Shown: piece after piece, positions 7,946 through 14,590 of the stretch
Layout: every line of letters starts with the position of its first letter
How positions within the stretch are numbered: position 1 is the first letter of the stretch
DNA from: Clostridia bacterium
GTDB taxonomy: Bacteria; Bacillota; Clostridia; Christensenellales; Aristaeellaceae
DNA: 39,116 nucleotides
Assembly: GCA_017938795.1 (NCBI GenBank)
Contig: JAGBAV010000119.1
Coordinates: forward strand, 1 to 39,116
Direction of reading: 5' to 3'
Notes under the pieces: model-generated
Seen by the model: the letters and a program-made list of their open reading frames with translations, nothing else
Databases searched by the model: none
Told to the model about the DNA's origin: nothing
Made by a program: the position numbers and the translations under genes

Positions 7946-9805
7946 ATGTGCGGGATTGTGGGTTATGCCGGCGCGGGGGAGGCCGGGCCGCTGCTGCTGG
8001 AGGGGCTCGGACGGCTGGCGTACAGGGGCTATGACTCGGCGGGCGTCGCGGTATGCGGCGATGACGGGCGGCTCTCGGTGATCCGCGCCGCGGGCAGGCT
8101 GGACAGGCTGCGGGAGAAGACGCAGGACGGCGCTGCGCTGCATGGCAGCTGCGGAATCGGGCATACGCGCTGGGCGACGCACGGCGCGCCGGATGAGCGC
8201 AACGCGCACCCGCATGCCTCGCCCGACGGTCTGACTGCGATCGTGCATAACGGCATCATCGGGAATCATCTGCTCCTGCGCAGCCGTCTTGAGGCGATGG
8301 GCTATGTCTTCCGCTCGGAGACGGACACGGAGGCGGCGGCGCTGCTGCTGCATGCATGCTGGCTGGCCTGCGGGGAGAGCGACCCGCGGCGGCGCGCGCT
8401 CGCCGCGCTGCGGGGGATGGCGGCGCAGCTCACGGGCAGCTATGCGATCTGCGCGCTCTTCGCCGGGCAGCCGGACGCTGTGTATGCCGTGCGGCGGGGC
8501 AGCCCGCTGGTGATCGGCTGCTGCGACGGAGGGTATATGCTGGCGTCGGACGTTCCCGCGCTGCTCGGGCGCGCGCATCACGCCGTCCATCTGCATGACG
8601 GGGAGTATGCATGCGTGAGTGCGGAGGCAGTTGAGCTCTATGACGCGGACGGCTGCAGGATCAGCCGGGAGAGCGAGGCGCTTGATATTGCGCCGGAGGC
8701 GGCGGACAAGGGCGGCTATGCGCACTATATGCTCAAGGAGATCGTGGAGCAGCCGCAAGCGCTGCGCCGCACGATCGGTGCATATACCGGCGAGGCGGGC
8801 GGCAGCCTGCGGGCCGATCTGCAGGCCGCCGGGCTGGGGCGGGAGCGGCTGGCTGCCGTGCGGCATGTGCTGCTCTTTGGCTGCGGCTCGGCGTATCACG
8901 CCGGTGTGGCGGGGCGCTATGCGATGGAGCGGCTGGCGCGCATTCCCTGCCGGGCGGAGCTGGCCAGCGAGCTGCGCTCGCGAGAGCTCCTGCTGGATCA
9001 GGCGGGAACGCTGGCTGTGGCCGTCAGCCAGAGCGGAGAGACGGCGGATACCCTCGCCGCGCTGCGCCTGTGCCGCGCGCATGGCGTACCCGTGCTGGCG
9101 GTGGTGAATGCCGCCCATTCCACGATGGCCCGCGAGGCGGACGGCGTGCTGCTCACCCGTGCCGGCCCGGAGATCGCCGTGGCGACGACCAAGGCCTATA
9201 CCGCGCAGGCGGCCGTGCTTGATCTGCTGGCGATTGCGCTTGCGGCGGCGCGCGGCTGCATCGGCGTGAGGGAGGAGGCTTCGCTCCTTGGCGCGCTGCA
9301 TGCGCTGCCGGACGCCGTCGGGGATTTGCTTGGCGTGCGGGACAGCATCCGGCGGATCGCAGAGGGAATGGCCGGTGCACACAGCGCCTTCTTCATCGGG
9401 CGGGGGATCGATCATGCCGCAGCGATGGAGGGCAGCCTCAAGCTCAAGGAGGTCAGCTATATCCACGCGGAGGCCTATCCCGCCGGGGAGCTCAAGCATG
9501 GCGCAATCAGCCTGATTGAGCCGGGTGTGCCGGTGATCGGGATCTGCACGCAGACGGATACGGCGGCGAGGATGCAGACCGCGATGGCGGAGGCAGGCAG
9601 CCGCGGCGCGTGCCTTGTGCATATATCATCCGGGGAGTGCGCCGTCCCCGGGGCGCAGGAGATACGGCTCCCGCAGGCGCATCCGCTCATTGCGCCGGTG
9701 CTCGCCGCCGTGCCGCTGCAGCTGCTGGCCTATGAGATCGGCTGCCTGCGCGGGCTTGACGTTGATCAGCCGCGCAATCTCGCCAAGAGCGTGACCGTGG
9801 AATAA
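7946..9805 (+). CDS. glmS: Glutamine-fructose-6-phosphate aminotransferase (isomerizing)
   Basis: Makes glucosamine-6-phosphate from fructose-6-phosphate and glutamine, feeding UDP-GlcNAc for the MurA enzymes in this window. 619 residues, a normal length. The start is fixed by MCGIVGYAG: Cys2 becomes the N-terminal nucleophile of the class II glutaminase after Met removal, and AGGAGGG lies six nt upstream. Other glutaminase motifs are TRWATHG and VHNGIIGNH. Two SIS sugar-isomerase domains follow (about residues 290-430 and 460-600), with GCGSAYHAG, SQSGETADT and YPAGELKHG. The tail DQPRNLAKSVTVE is the family C-terminus. The 97 nt between the upstream terminator and the start show no glmS ribozyme core, so the usual feedback control is not evident here. 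Confidence 0.97.
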   Translation: MCGIVGYAGAGEAGPLLLEGLGRLAYRGYDSAGVAVCGDDGRLSVIRAAGRLDRLREKTQDGAALHGSCGIGHTRWATHGAPDERNAHPHASPDGLTAIVHNGIIGNHLLLRSRLEAMGYVFRSETDTEAAALLLHACWLACGESDPRRRALAALRGMAAQLTGSYAICALFAGQPDAVYAVRRGSPLVIGCCDGGYMLASDVPALLGRAHHAVHLHDGEYACVSAEAVELYDADGCRISRESEALDIAPEAADKGGYAHYMLKEIVEQPQALRRTIGAYTGEAGGSLRADLQAAGLGRERLAAVRHVLLFGCGSAYHAGVAGRYAMERLARIPCRAELASELRSRELLLDQAGTLAVAVSQSGETADTLAALRLCRAHGVPVLAVVNAAHSTMAREADGVLLTRAGPEIAVATTKAYTAQAAVLDLLAIALAAARGCIGVREEASLLGALHALPDAVGDLLGVRDSIRRIAEGMAGAHSAFFIGRGIDHAAAMEGSLKLKEVSYIHAEAYPAGELKHGAISLIEPGVPVIGICTQTDTAARMQTAMAEAGSRGACLVHISSGECAVPGAQEIRLPQAHPLIAPVLAAVPLQLLAYEIGCLRGLDVDQPRNLAKSVTVE

Positions 9806-9809
9806 AGAA

Positions 9810-9833
9810 GCCCCGCGCCGTATGGCGCGGGGC
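9810..9833 (-). terminator. Terminator between convergent glmS and tetR
   Basis: A ten-pair perfect stem (GCCCCGCGCC with GGCGCGGGGC) and GTAT loop. Read on the minus strand it is followed by TTCTTTATTCC, so it best terminates the tetR-type gene. On the plus strand there is no T-run, but it still forms a 3' hairpin for glmS. Confidence 0.75.
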
Positions 9834-9844
9834 AATGGCGTATA

Positions 9845-10432
9845 TCAGGCGAGGTAGCGCTCGGCAACGATGCGCATGAAGAACTCTGTCGGGTCGCTGA
9901 GCATGCTGCCGGAGAAGCCGTCAAGCCTCGCGGACAGGGCGGCGGTGTGATTGACGCCGTGATAGAAGACATAGATGAAGGTGATCAGCTCGGCGATATC
10001 GCAGTCCTCCCTCAGCTCGCCGCGCGCCTTCGCGGCCGCAAAGACCTCGTGCTTTCGCGAGAGGAGCCATTGGGAGAATGCATTCCAGATGCCGGAGATG
10101 TCGGGAATGCCGCGTCCGGTCTGGAAGGAGGAGAAGAAATTGTCCCGGTTCTGCAGGCAGTATGCAAAGTCCTCGCGCAGCACGCTGCGGACGGGATGCT
10201 CAGCCACGAGGATGCGTTCATAGTTCTTTTTCATCTCGCTGGTGGCATATTCCGCCGCGGCGAGATACAGCTCCGCCTTGCTGGAGAAATAATAATACAG
10301 CGGGCCGCGCGTCACGCCGACCTCCTCCGCGATCTCGAGCATATTGGCCGCCACATACCCCCTGCTGGAGAAGTGACGGATGGCGCACTCGAGCAGCTGT
10401 GTGCGGAGCGCCTCGTTTCTGACCTGTGCCAT
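9845..10432 (-). CDS. TetR-family transcriptional regulator
   Basis: 195 residues, the usual TetR size. The N-terminal helix-turn-helix is clear at about residues 9-55: LLECAIRHFSSRGY, then MLEIAEEVGVTRGPLYYYF with the typical recognition-helix ending, then SSKAELY. The remaining ~140 residues are an all-helical ligand and dimer domain with no recognised inducer signature. ATG 10432 has GAGG six nt upstream. It is divergent from the flavin reductase gene; two matching pseudo-palindromes in that reductase's promoter are the natural operators, so it is probably the repressor. The inducer is unknown, perhaps the reductase substrate (inference). Confidence 0.92.
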   Translation of the reverse strand: MAQVRNEALRTQLLECAIRHFSSRGYVAANMLEIAEEVGVTRGPLYYYFSSKAELYLAAAEYATSEMKKNYERILVAEHPVRSVLREDFAYCLQNRDNFFSSFQTGRGIPDISGIWNAFSQWLLSRKHEVFAAAKARGELREDCDIAELITFIYVFYHGVNHTAALSARLDGFSGSMLSDPTEFFMRIVAERYLA

Positions 10433-10469
10433 AGTAAACCTCGCATTGCCAAATCATCATAATAAAGTC

Positions 10470-10498
10470 AGTATAGAGCATCTGCGCGGGAAAAACAA
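10470..10498 (-). promoter_or_regulatory. Promoter of the TetR gene
   Basis: On the minus strand: -35 TTGTTT, a 17-nt spacer, then -10 TATACT, about 38 nt before the start codon. The two operators of the divergent gene lie upstream of this -35 and do not overlap it, so strong autorepression is not predicted. Confidence 0.6.
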
Positions 10499-10532
10499 GG
10501 GCACAATCGTGTTAACTTCCTGACGAAATGAC

Positions 10533-10561
10533 TTGAAATTATACATGCGTGTATGTATAAT
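10533..10561 (+). promoter_or_regulatory. Near-consensus promoter of the flavin reductase gene
   Basis: -35 TTGAAA, exactly 17 nt, then a perfect -10 TATAAT. The spacer is occupied by operator 1. The predicted transcription start is near 10568. Confidence 0.85.
10541..10554. promoter_or_regulatory. Operator 1 (putative TetR site) inside the promoter spacer
   Basis: ATACATGCGTGTAT is a pseudo-palindrome (ATACA/TGTAT arms around TGCG) lying wholly between the -35 and -10 hexamers. A wider 22-bp dyad, arms TTATACAT and ATGTATAA, overlaps it. It shares the pattern ATRCATGCGTGYAT with operator 2. Confidence 0.7.
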
Positions 10562-10574
10562 AGTGGCAGAGATC

Positions 10575-10588
10575 ATGCATGCGTGCAT
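10575..10588. promoter_or_regulatory. Operator 2 (putative TetR site) just after the transcription start
   Basis: ATGCATGCGTGCAT has arms ATGCA/TGCAT, extended to TCATGCA/TGCATGA, around the same TGCG centre as operator 1. The centres are 34 bp apart, close to three helical turns. It lies at about +8 to +21, where a bound repressor would block early elongation. Confidence 0.7.
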
Positions 10589-10609
10589 GAATAAAAGGAG
10601 GAAAATCGT

Positions 10610-12319
10610 ATGATGAAGAGACTGTTTGCCGTCGTGCTGGCGGCGATGCTCCTCGCGACGGCGTCCATGGCTGCGGCCGAGGGCGTCAGCGGCACGTTCG
10701 AGGGCAGCGCGCAGGGCTTCCATGCGCCGGTCAAAGTGGCTGTGACGCTTGAAAACGGCGCGATTACGGATGTGACCGTGCTGGAGCAGGCCGAGACTGC
10801 GGGTGTGAGCGCCTATTCCCTCTCCGAGACCCCGAAGCGCATCGTTGAGGCGCAGAGCTGGAATGTGGACGCGCTCTCCGGCGCGACCTTCAGCTCCAAC
10901 GCGGTCAAGTACGCCGTGAAGGCGGCGCTGGAGGCCGCGGGCGCGGCTGGTCTGGACGCTGAGGTGCACAAGGAGCAGCCGGCGGACGAGACGCTGGACG
11001 TCGACGTGGTCGTCGTCGGCGCGGGCATGGCCGGCCTGAGCGCCGCCATCGAGGCGCATGACGCGGGCGCGAACGTGCTCGTGCTGGAGAAGCTGGACCG
11101 CATCGGCGGCTCCGCCATCACCTCCGGCGGCATTGTGTACGGCACCAACACCGTGATGAACGCCGAGATCGACAACGATCCGGAGGATATGGTGCAGTAC
11201 TACCTGATGCGCGGCAACAACAACATCGACGAGGACATCGTCCGCTTCTGGGCGGAGCATTCCGGCGAGAATGTCAACTGGCTGATCAATGACATGGGCG
11301 TGCAGTTCGCGACCCTCGGCGCCTCCGGCATCAGCCCGGCACAGCGCGCGCACACCACCGCCAACGGCGGCGCGGGCATCATCATGCCTGTGTTTGAGAA
11401 GTTTGAGGAGCGCGGCATTGCGCTTCGCCGCAACACCGCTGTGACCGACGTCCTCACCGACGGCGGGAAGGTGACCGGCGTTGTCGCCGAGTGCGACGGC
11501 GCGACCATCACCGTCAACGCGGATACCGTCATCATCGCCTGCGGCGGCTTTGACGTGAGCAAGGAAGCCAAGGCGAAGTACGCGCCTGACGCGGAGAATA
11601 TCGCCAGCATGTCCTCCATGGGCAACACCGGCGACTACATCGCCTGGGGCGAGAAGATCGGCGCGAGCATGATCTTCAAGGGCGGCGTCATGGGCATGCA
11701 CACCAGCAACGCGGCCTACACGCTGACTGACGGCATCAACCTGCTGTCCTTCATCCCGACGCTGGGCGTCACCGATCAGGGCGTGCGCTTCCAGAACGAA
11801 TCTAACGACTACCCGATCTTCTACACCAAGATGCTCGAGAGCGGCAGCGAGGTCTGCTACTGGATCTTCGACGCGGCCTCTCCGTTCGCCGCCCTGTGCG
11901 AGATGGCTCTGCCGCACTACGGCTACAAGGCCGACACCATCGAGGGTCTGGCCGAGGCCGCCGGCATGCCGGTTGAGACCTTCGCTGCGACCGTGGCCCG
12001 CTACAACGAGCTCGGCGCGAAGGGCGTTGACGAGGACTTCGGCCGCGCCGGCATTGCGCCGCTGGCTGCCGAGGGCCCGTACTACGCGGTCAAGGTTGTC
12101 CGCGCGACCGTCGCCGGCTTCGGCGGCTTCGAGATCAACACGTCCTCTCAGGTGCTTGACACCGAGGGCAACGTGATCCCGGGCCTGTATGCCGCGGGCG
12201 AGTGCGCGAGCGGCCAGTTCTTCGACAAGGAGTATCCGTGCTCCGGTTCCATGCTGTGCATCAGCACGACGTTCGGCCGTATTGCCGGCCAGAACGCCGC
12301 CGCCGAGGCCGCGAAGTAA
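10610..12319 (+). CDS. Secreted FMN-binding / FAD-dependent reductase (flavocytochrome c-type flavoprotein without heme)
   Basis: 569 residues. A Sec signal peptide (MMKRLF start, cleavage near SMAAA, residue 23) is followed by an FMN_bind domain (about 28-110) containing DALSGATFSS; Thr93 fits the residue to which ApbE-type transferases attach FMN. A FAD domain of the fumarate reductase/urocanate reductase superfamily starts with VVVVGAGMAGLSAA (GxGxxG at 137-142) and ends PGLYAAGECASG...FGRIAGQNAA. There is no CxxCH heme site and no lipobox. It should act outside the membrane, passing electrons through covalent FMN to FAD and then to a small organic acceptor. The usual fumarate-site His and Arg near the C-terminus appear replaced, so the substrate is probably not fumarate. 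AAGGAGG is eight nt upstream. Control by the divergent TetR is likely. No electron-donor or apbE gene is in the window. Confidence 0.9.
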   Translation: MMKRLFAVVLAAMLLATASMAAAEGVSGTFEGSAQGFHAPVKVAVTLENGAITDVTVLEQAETAGVSAYSLSETPKRIVEAQSWNVDALSGATFSSNAVKYAVKAALEAAGAAGLDAEVHKEQPADETLDVDVVVVGAGMAGLSAAIEAHDAGANVLVLEKLDRIGGSAITSGGIVYGTNTVMNAEIDNDPEDMVQYYLMRGNNNIDEDIVRFWAEHSGENVNWLINDMGVQFATLGASGISPAQRAHTTANGGAGIIMPVFEKFEERGIALRRNTAVTDVLTDGGKVTGVVAECDGATITVNADTVIIACGGFDVSKEAKAKYAPDAENIASMSSMGNTGDYIAWGEKIGASMIFKGGVMGMHTSNAAYTLTDGINLLSFIPTLGVTDQGVRFQNESNDYPIFYTKMLESGSEVCYWIFDAASPFAALCEMALPHYGYKADTIEGLAEAAGMPVETFAATVARYNELGAKGVDEDFGRAGIAPLAAEGPYYAVKVVRATVAGFGGFEINTSSQVLDTEGNVIPGLYAAGECASGQFFDKEYPCSGSMLCISTTFGRIAGQNAAAEAAK

Positions 12320-12332
12320 TTGCCAAACCACA

Positions 12333-12363
12333 AAGACGGCCCGCGAAAGCGGGTCGTCTTTTG
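12333..12363 (+). terminator. Rho-independent terminator of the flavin reductase gene
   Basis: A 12-pair stem (AAGACGGCCCGC with GCGGGTCGTCTT, one G-U pair) with a GAAA tetraloop runs into TTTT. Confidence 0.88.
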
Positions 12364-12372
12364 CTGTATGCA

Positions 12373-12400
12373 ATAAAAGCAGCCCGCCGAAGCGGGCTGC
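12373..12400 (-). terminator. Rho-independent terminator of the second murA
   Basis: A nine-pair perfect stem (GCAGCCCGC with GCGGGCTGC). On the minus strand it has a TTCG loop and is followed by TTTTATTG, 11 nt after the murA stop. It sits back to back with the plus-strand terminator. Confidence 0.87.
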
Positions 12401-12411
12401 CTGTGTAGTCG

Positions 12412-13680
12412 TTATTCCTTCACGCGGGAGATGCTTGCGCCAAGGCTGGAGAGCTTCGCCTCGATGTTCTCATAGCCGCGGTCGATGAAGTGCGTGTTGA
12501 AGATCTCGGTTGTGCCCTGCGCCATCAGGCCGGCCACGACGAGCGCCGCGCCTGCGCGCAGGTCCGTTGCCTCCACGGCGGCGCCGTGCAGCTGCGGGAC
12601 GCCCTCGATGATGGCCGTCTGCTCATAGACGCGCACGCGCGCGCCCATGCGCTCCATCTCCGCCAGATGCAGGAAGCGGGACTCGAAGAGATTCTCCACG
12701 ACGGTGGAGGTGCCGGTCGCCGTGCACAGCAGCGCGCTCATGGGCTGCTGCAGGTCGGTCGGGAAGCCGGGGTAGACCTGCGTCTTGAAGGAGACGGCCC
12801 TGTGGGAGCCGATGGACTTGACGCGGATGGAGTCGTCGCGCTCATAGACCTTTGCGCCCATCTCCAGCAGCTTGGCGGTCAGCGCCTCCATATGTGTGGG
12901 GATGCAGCCGGTGACGGTCACGTCGCCATGGGTGGCGGCAGCGGCGATCATCAGCGTGCCGGTCTCGATCTGGTCCGGGATGACGGCGTAGGGGCGGCGG
13001 GCAGCCAGCGACTGCGTGCCGCGCACACGGATGATGTCGGTGCCTGCGCCCTTGACCCTGCAGCCCATGGAGTTAAGGAAGTTGGCGAGGTCGACGATAT
13101 GCGGCTCCTTCGCCGCGTTGTAGATGGTGGTGATGCCCTGCGCGCGGGAGGCGGCGAGCATGACGTTGATCGTGCCGCCGACGGTCGCCATATCGAGGAA
13201 GACGTCGCCGCCGGCGAGCGGCTCGGCCTCCGCGATGACGGTGCCGCGGGAGAGCTCCACCTGCGCGCCGAGGGCGCGCATACCCTTGATGTGCTGATCG
13301 ATGGGGCGGCGGCCGATGTTGCAGCCGCCGGGCAGCGGCACGCGGGCGCTGCCAAAGCGCGCGAGCAGCGCGCCGATGTAGTAGGACGATGCGCGCATGC
13401 GGCGGCTGAGCTCCAGCGGCACATCCGTGCGGCAGATGGAGCTGGAGTCGACCTCCATGATGCCCTCAGCGGGATCCCAGTTGACCTTCGCGCCGAGGTA
13501 CTCCAGCGTCTCTACGGAGACGTGCACGTCCTCGATGTTGGGCAGATTCTCGATCACGCACGGGGTCTGGCTCAGGATTGCAGCCGGAATGATGGCGACG
13601 GCGGTGTTCTTGCCGCCGCTGACGCGGACGGTACCCTCCAGCCTCTGCCCTCCGGTGATGAGCATTCTCTCTTCTGCCAT
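12412..13680 (-). CDS. murA: UDP-N-acetylglucosamine 1-carboxyvinyltransferase, copy 2
   Basis: Same reaction as the copy at 2442. 422 residues with every MurA hallmark: SGGKNTAVAIIPA (catalytic Lys-Asn), RRMRASSYYIGALLARFG, LPGGCNIGRRPIDQH (reactive Cys), MATVGGTINVMLAA, YPGFPTDLQQP (catalytic Asp), TDLRAGAALVVAG and HFIDRGYENIEAKL. Unlike copy 1 it keeps the Asp before RGYE. ATG 13680 has GAGGAGG about six nt upstream and a good promoter further up. It is divergent from the FHA-FtsW-PBP cluster and likely monocistronic. Gram-positives often keep two MurA enzymes; which one is essential here cannot be told from sequence. Confidence 0.95.
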   Translation of the reverse strand: MAEERMLITGGQRLEGTVRVSGGKNTAVAIIPAAILSQTPCVIENLPNIEDVHVSVETLEYLGAKVNWDPAEGIMEVDSSSICRTDVPLELSRRMRASSYYIGALLARFGSARVPLPGGCNIGRRPIDQHIKGMRALGAQVELSRGTVIAEAEPLAGGDVFLDMATVGGTINVMLAASRAQGITTIYNAAKEPHIVDLANFLNSMGCRVKGAGTDIIRVRGTQSLAARRPYAVIPDQIETGTLMIAAAATHGDVTVTGCIPTHMEALTAKLLEMGAKVYERDDSIRVKSIGSHRAVSFKTQVYPGFPTDLQQPMSALLCTATGTSTVVENLFESRFLHLAEMERMGARVRVYEQTAIIEGVPQLHGAAVEATDLRAGAALVVAGLMAQGTTEIFNTHFIDRGYENIEAKLSSLGASISRVKE

Positions 13681-13736
13681 GCGTGTCCTCCTCTGCGTAT
13701 GTCATTTCTGCATAATGGCATATTTTCAATTCATAT

Positions 13737-13765
13737 ATTATACACGCACAGCGCGGGTTTGGCAA
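13737..13765 (-). promoter_or_regulatory. Promoter of the second murA
   Basis: On the minus strand: -35 TTGCCA, a 17-nt spacer ending TG plus one base, and a perfect -10 TATAAT, about 57 nt before the start codon. Confidence 0.75.
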
Positions 13766-13867
13766 GCGCGGGCGCGGCATTTGCCGGAAACTGGAACGGG
13801 ACAGGCGGGGAGGGGGCATAGAAATCTTGCTTTTCACGGATGAAATCCCCGCGCCGCGGCGTTTTTA

Positions 13868-13876
13868 TGGTATAAT
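13868..13876 (+). promoter_or_regulatory. Extended -10 promoter of the FHA-FtsW-PBP cluster
   Basis: TGGTATAAT is a perfect extended -10 motif, 61 nt before the GTG start of the FHA gene. No -35 match is seen at 17 nt. Confidence 0.65.
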
Positions 13877-13936
13877 CTGCAGACATGGGTCTGCGGGCGC
13901 AGCGAAGCGCCGCAGGGAAGAGAGGGGAGAGGCGCA

Positions 13937-14557
13937 GTGAGCGAGGCATGGTACCGCGTGTTTTCGATGATCTTTGGCTATCTGTCGGCGGCGATGCTGG
14001 CGTTCATCGTGCTGCTCGCCGGGCGGAAGATGATCTCGGACAGGAATCTTTGGCGGCGCGTGCATAAGGGCATCCCGCAGGCGGGCTCCGCCGGGCGGCT
14101 GGTGGTGCTCTCCGCCGGGAGCCGGCGTCTGCCGGCAGGGCGCGAGATCTTTGTGCCCTATGAGGGGACGATGGGCGCGGCGCACAGCTGCGACGTCCAT
14201 ATCCCGTACAGGAAGGTGCATCTGCGCTCGGCCTTCTTCTGGATGGAGAAGGGCGAGCTTCATATGACGGCGCTGCACAGGGACGGCTTTGTCGTGGACG
14301 ATGTGCCGGTGGAGCCGGGCGACGAGGCGATCCTTGGCGACGGCGCTGTGCTGCGCGTGGGCGAATTGAAGATGGTGCTGCGTCTCGGCGGGCATACCGA
14401 TATGGGGCGCGAGGCGGACGTGGGCCCGTATGTCACGACAGCCAGACGCTCCAGCGCCAGACGCGGACACGGCGAGGGCATCGGCGCGCCGGGGCGCGGG
14501 GAGATCCGCAGGGAGCAGAAGCTGCGGACGAAGAAGAAAAAGGACGAAGAGGCATAA
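13937..14557 (+). CDS. Membrane-anchored FHA-domain protein
   Basis: 206 residues. One N-terminal transmembrane segment (about 8-29, FGYLSAAMLAFIVLLAG) anchors a cytoplasmic FHA domain at about 60-155. FHA features are GTMGAAHSCDVHIPYRKVHLRSAFF (split here as GTMGAAHSCDVHI and VHLRSAFFW) and the closing DGAVLRVGELKMVL strand. FHA domains bind phosphothreonine, so a partner Ser/Thr kinase is expected, but none is in the window. The C-terminus is strongly basic, ending RTKKKKDEEA. The start is GTG, placed by GGGGAG seven nt upstream. It heads a unit with FtsW/RodA and a class B PBP, an order reminiscent of actinobacterial fhaB-rodA-pbpA, so it probably links phosphorylation to wall synthesis. 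Confidence 0.85.
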   Translation: MSEAWYRVFSMIFGYLSAAMLAFIVLLAGRKMISDRNLWRRVHKGIPQAGSAGRLVVLSAGSRRLPAGREIFVPYEGTMGAAHSCDVHIPYRKVHLRSAFFWMEKGELHMTALHRDGFVVDDVPVEPGDEAILGDGAVLRVGELKMVLRLGGHTDMGREADVGPYVTTARRSSARRGHGEGIGAPGRGEIRREQKLRTKKKKDEEA

Positions 14558-14590
14558 CCGGATAAGCGACGTGCGGAGGGAGGTGACGGC

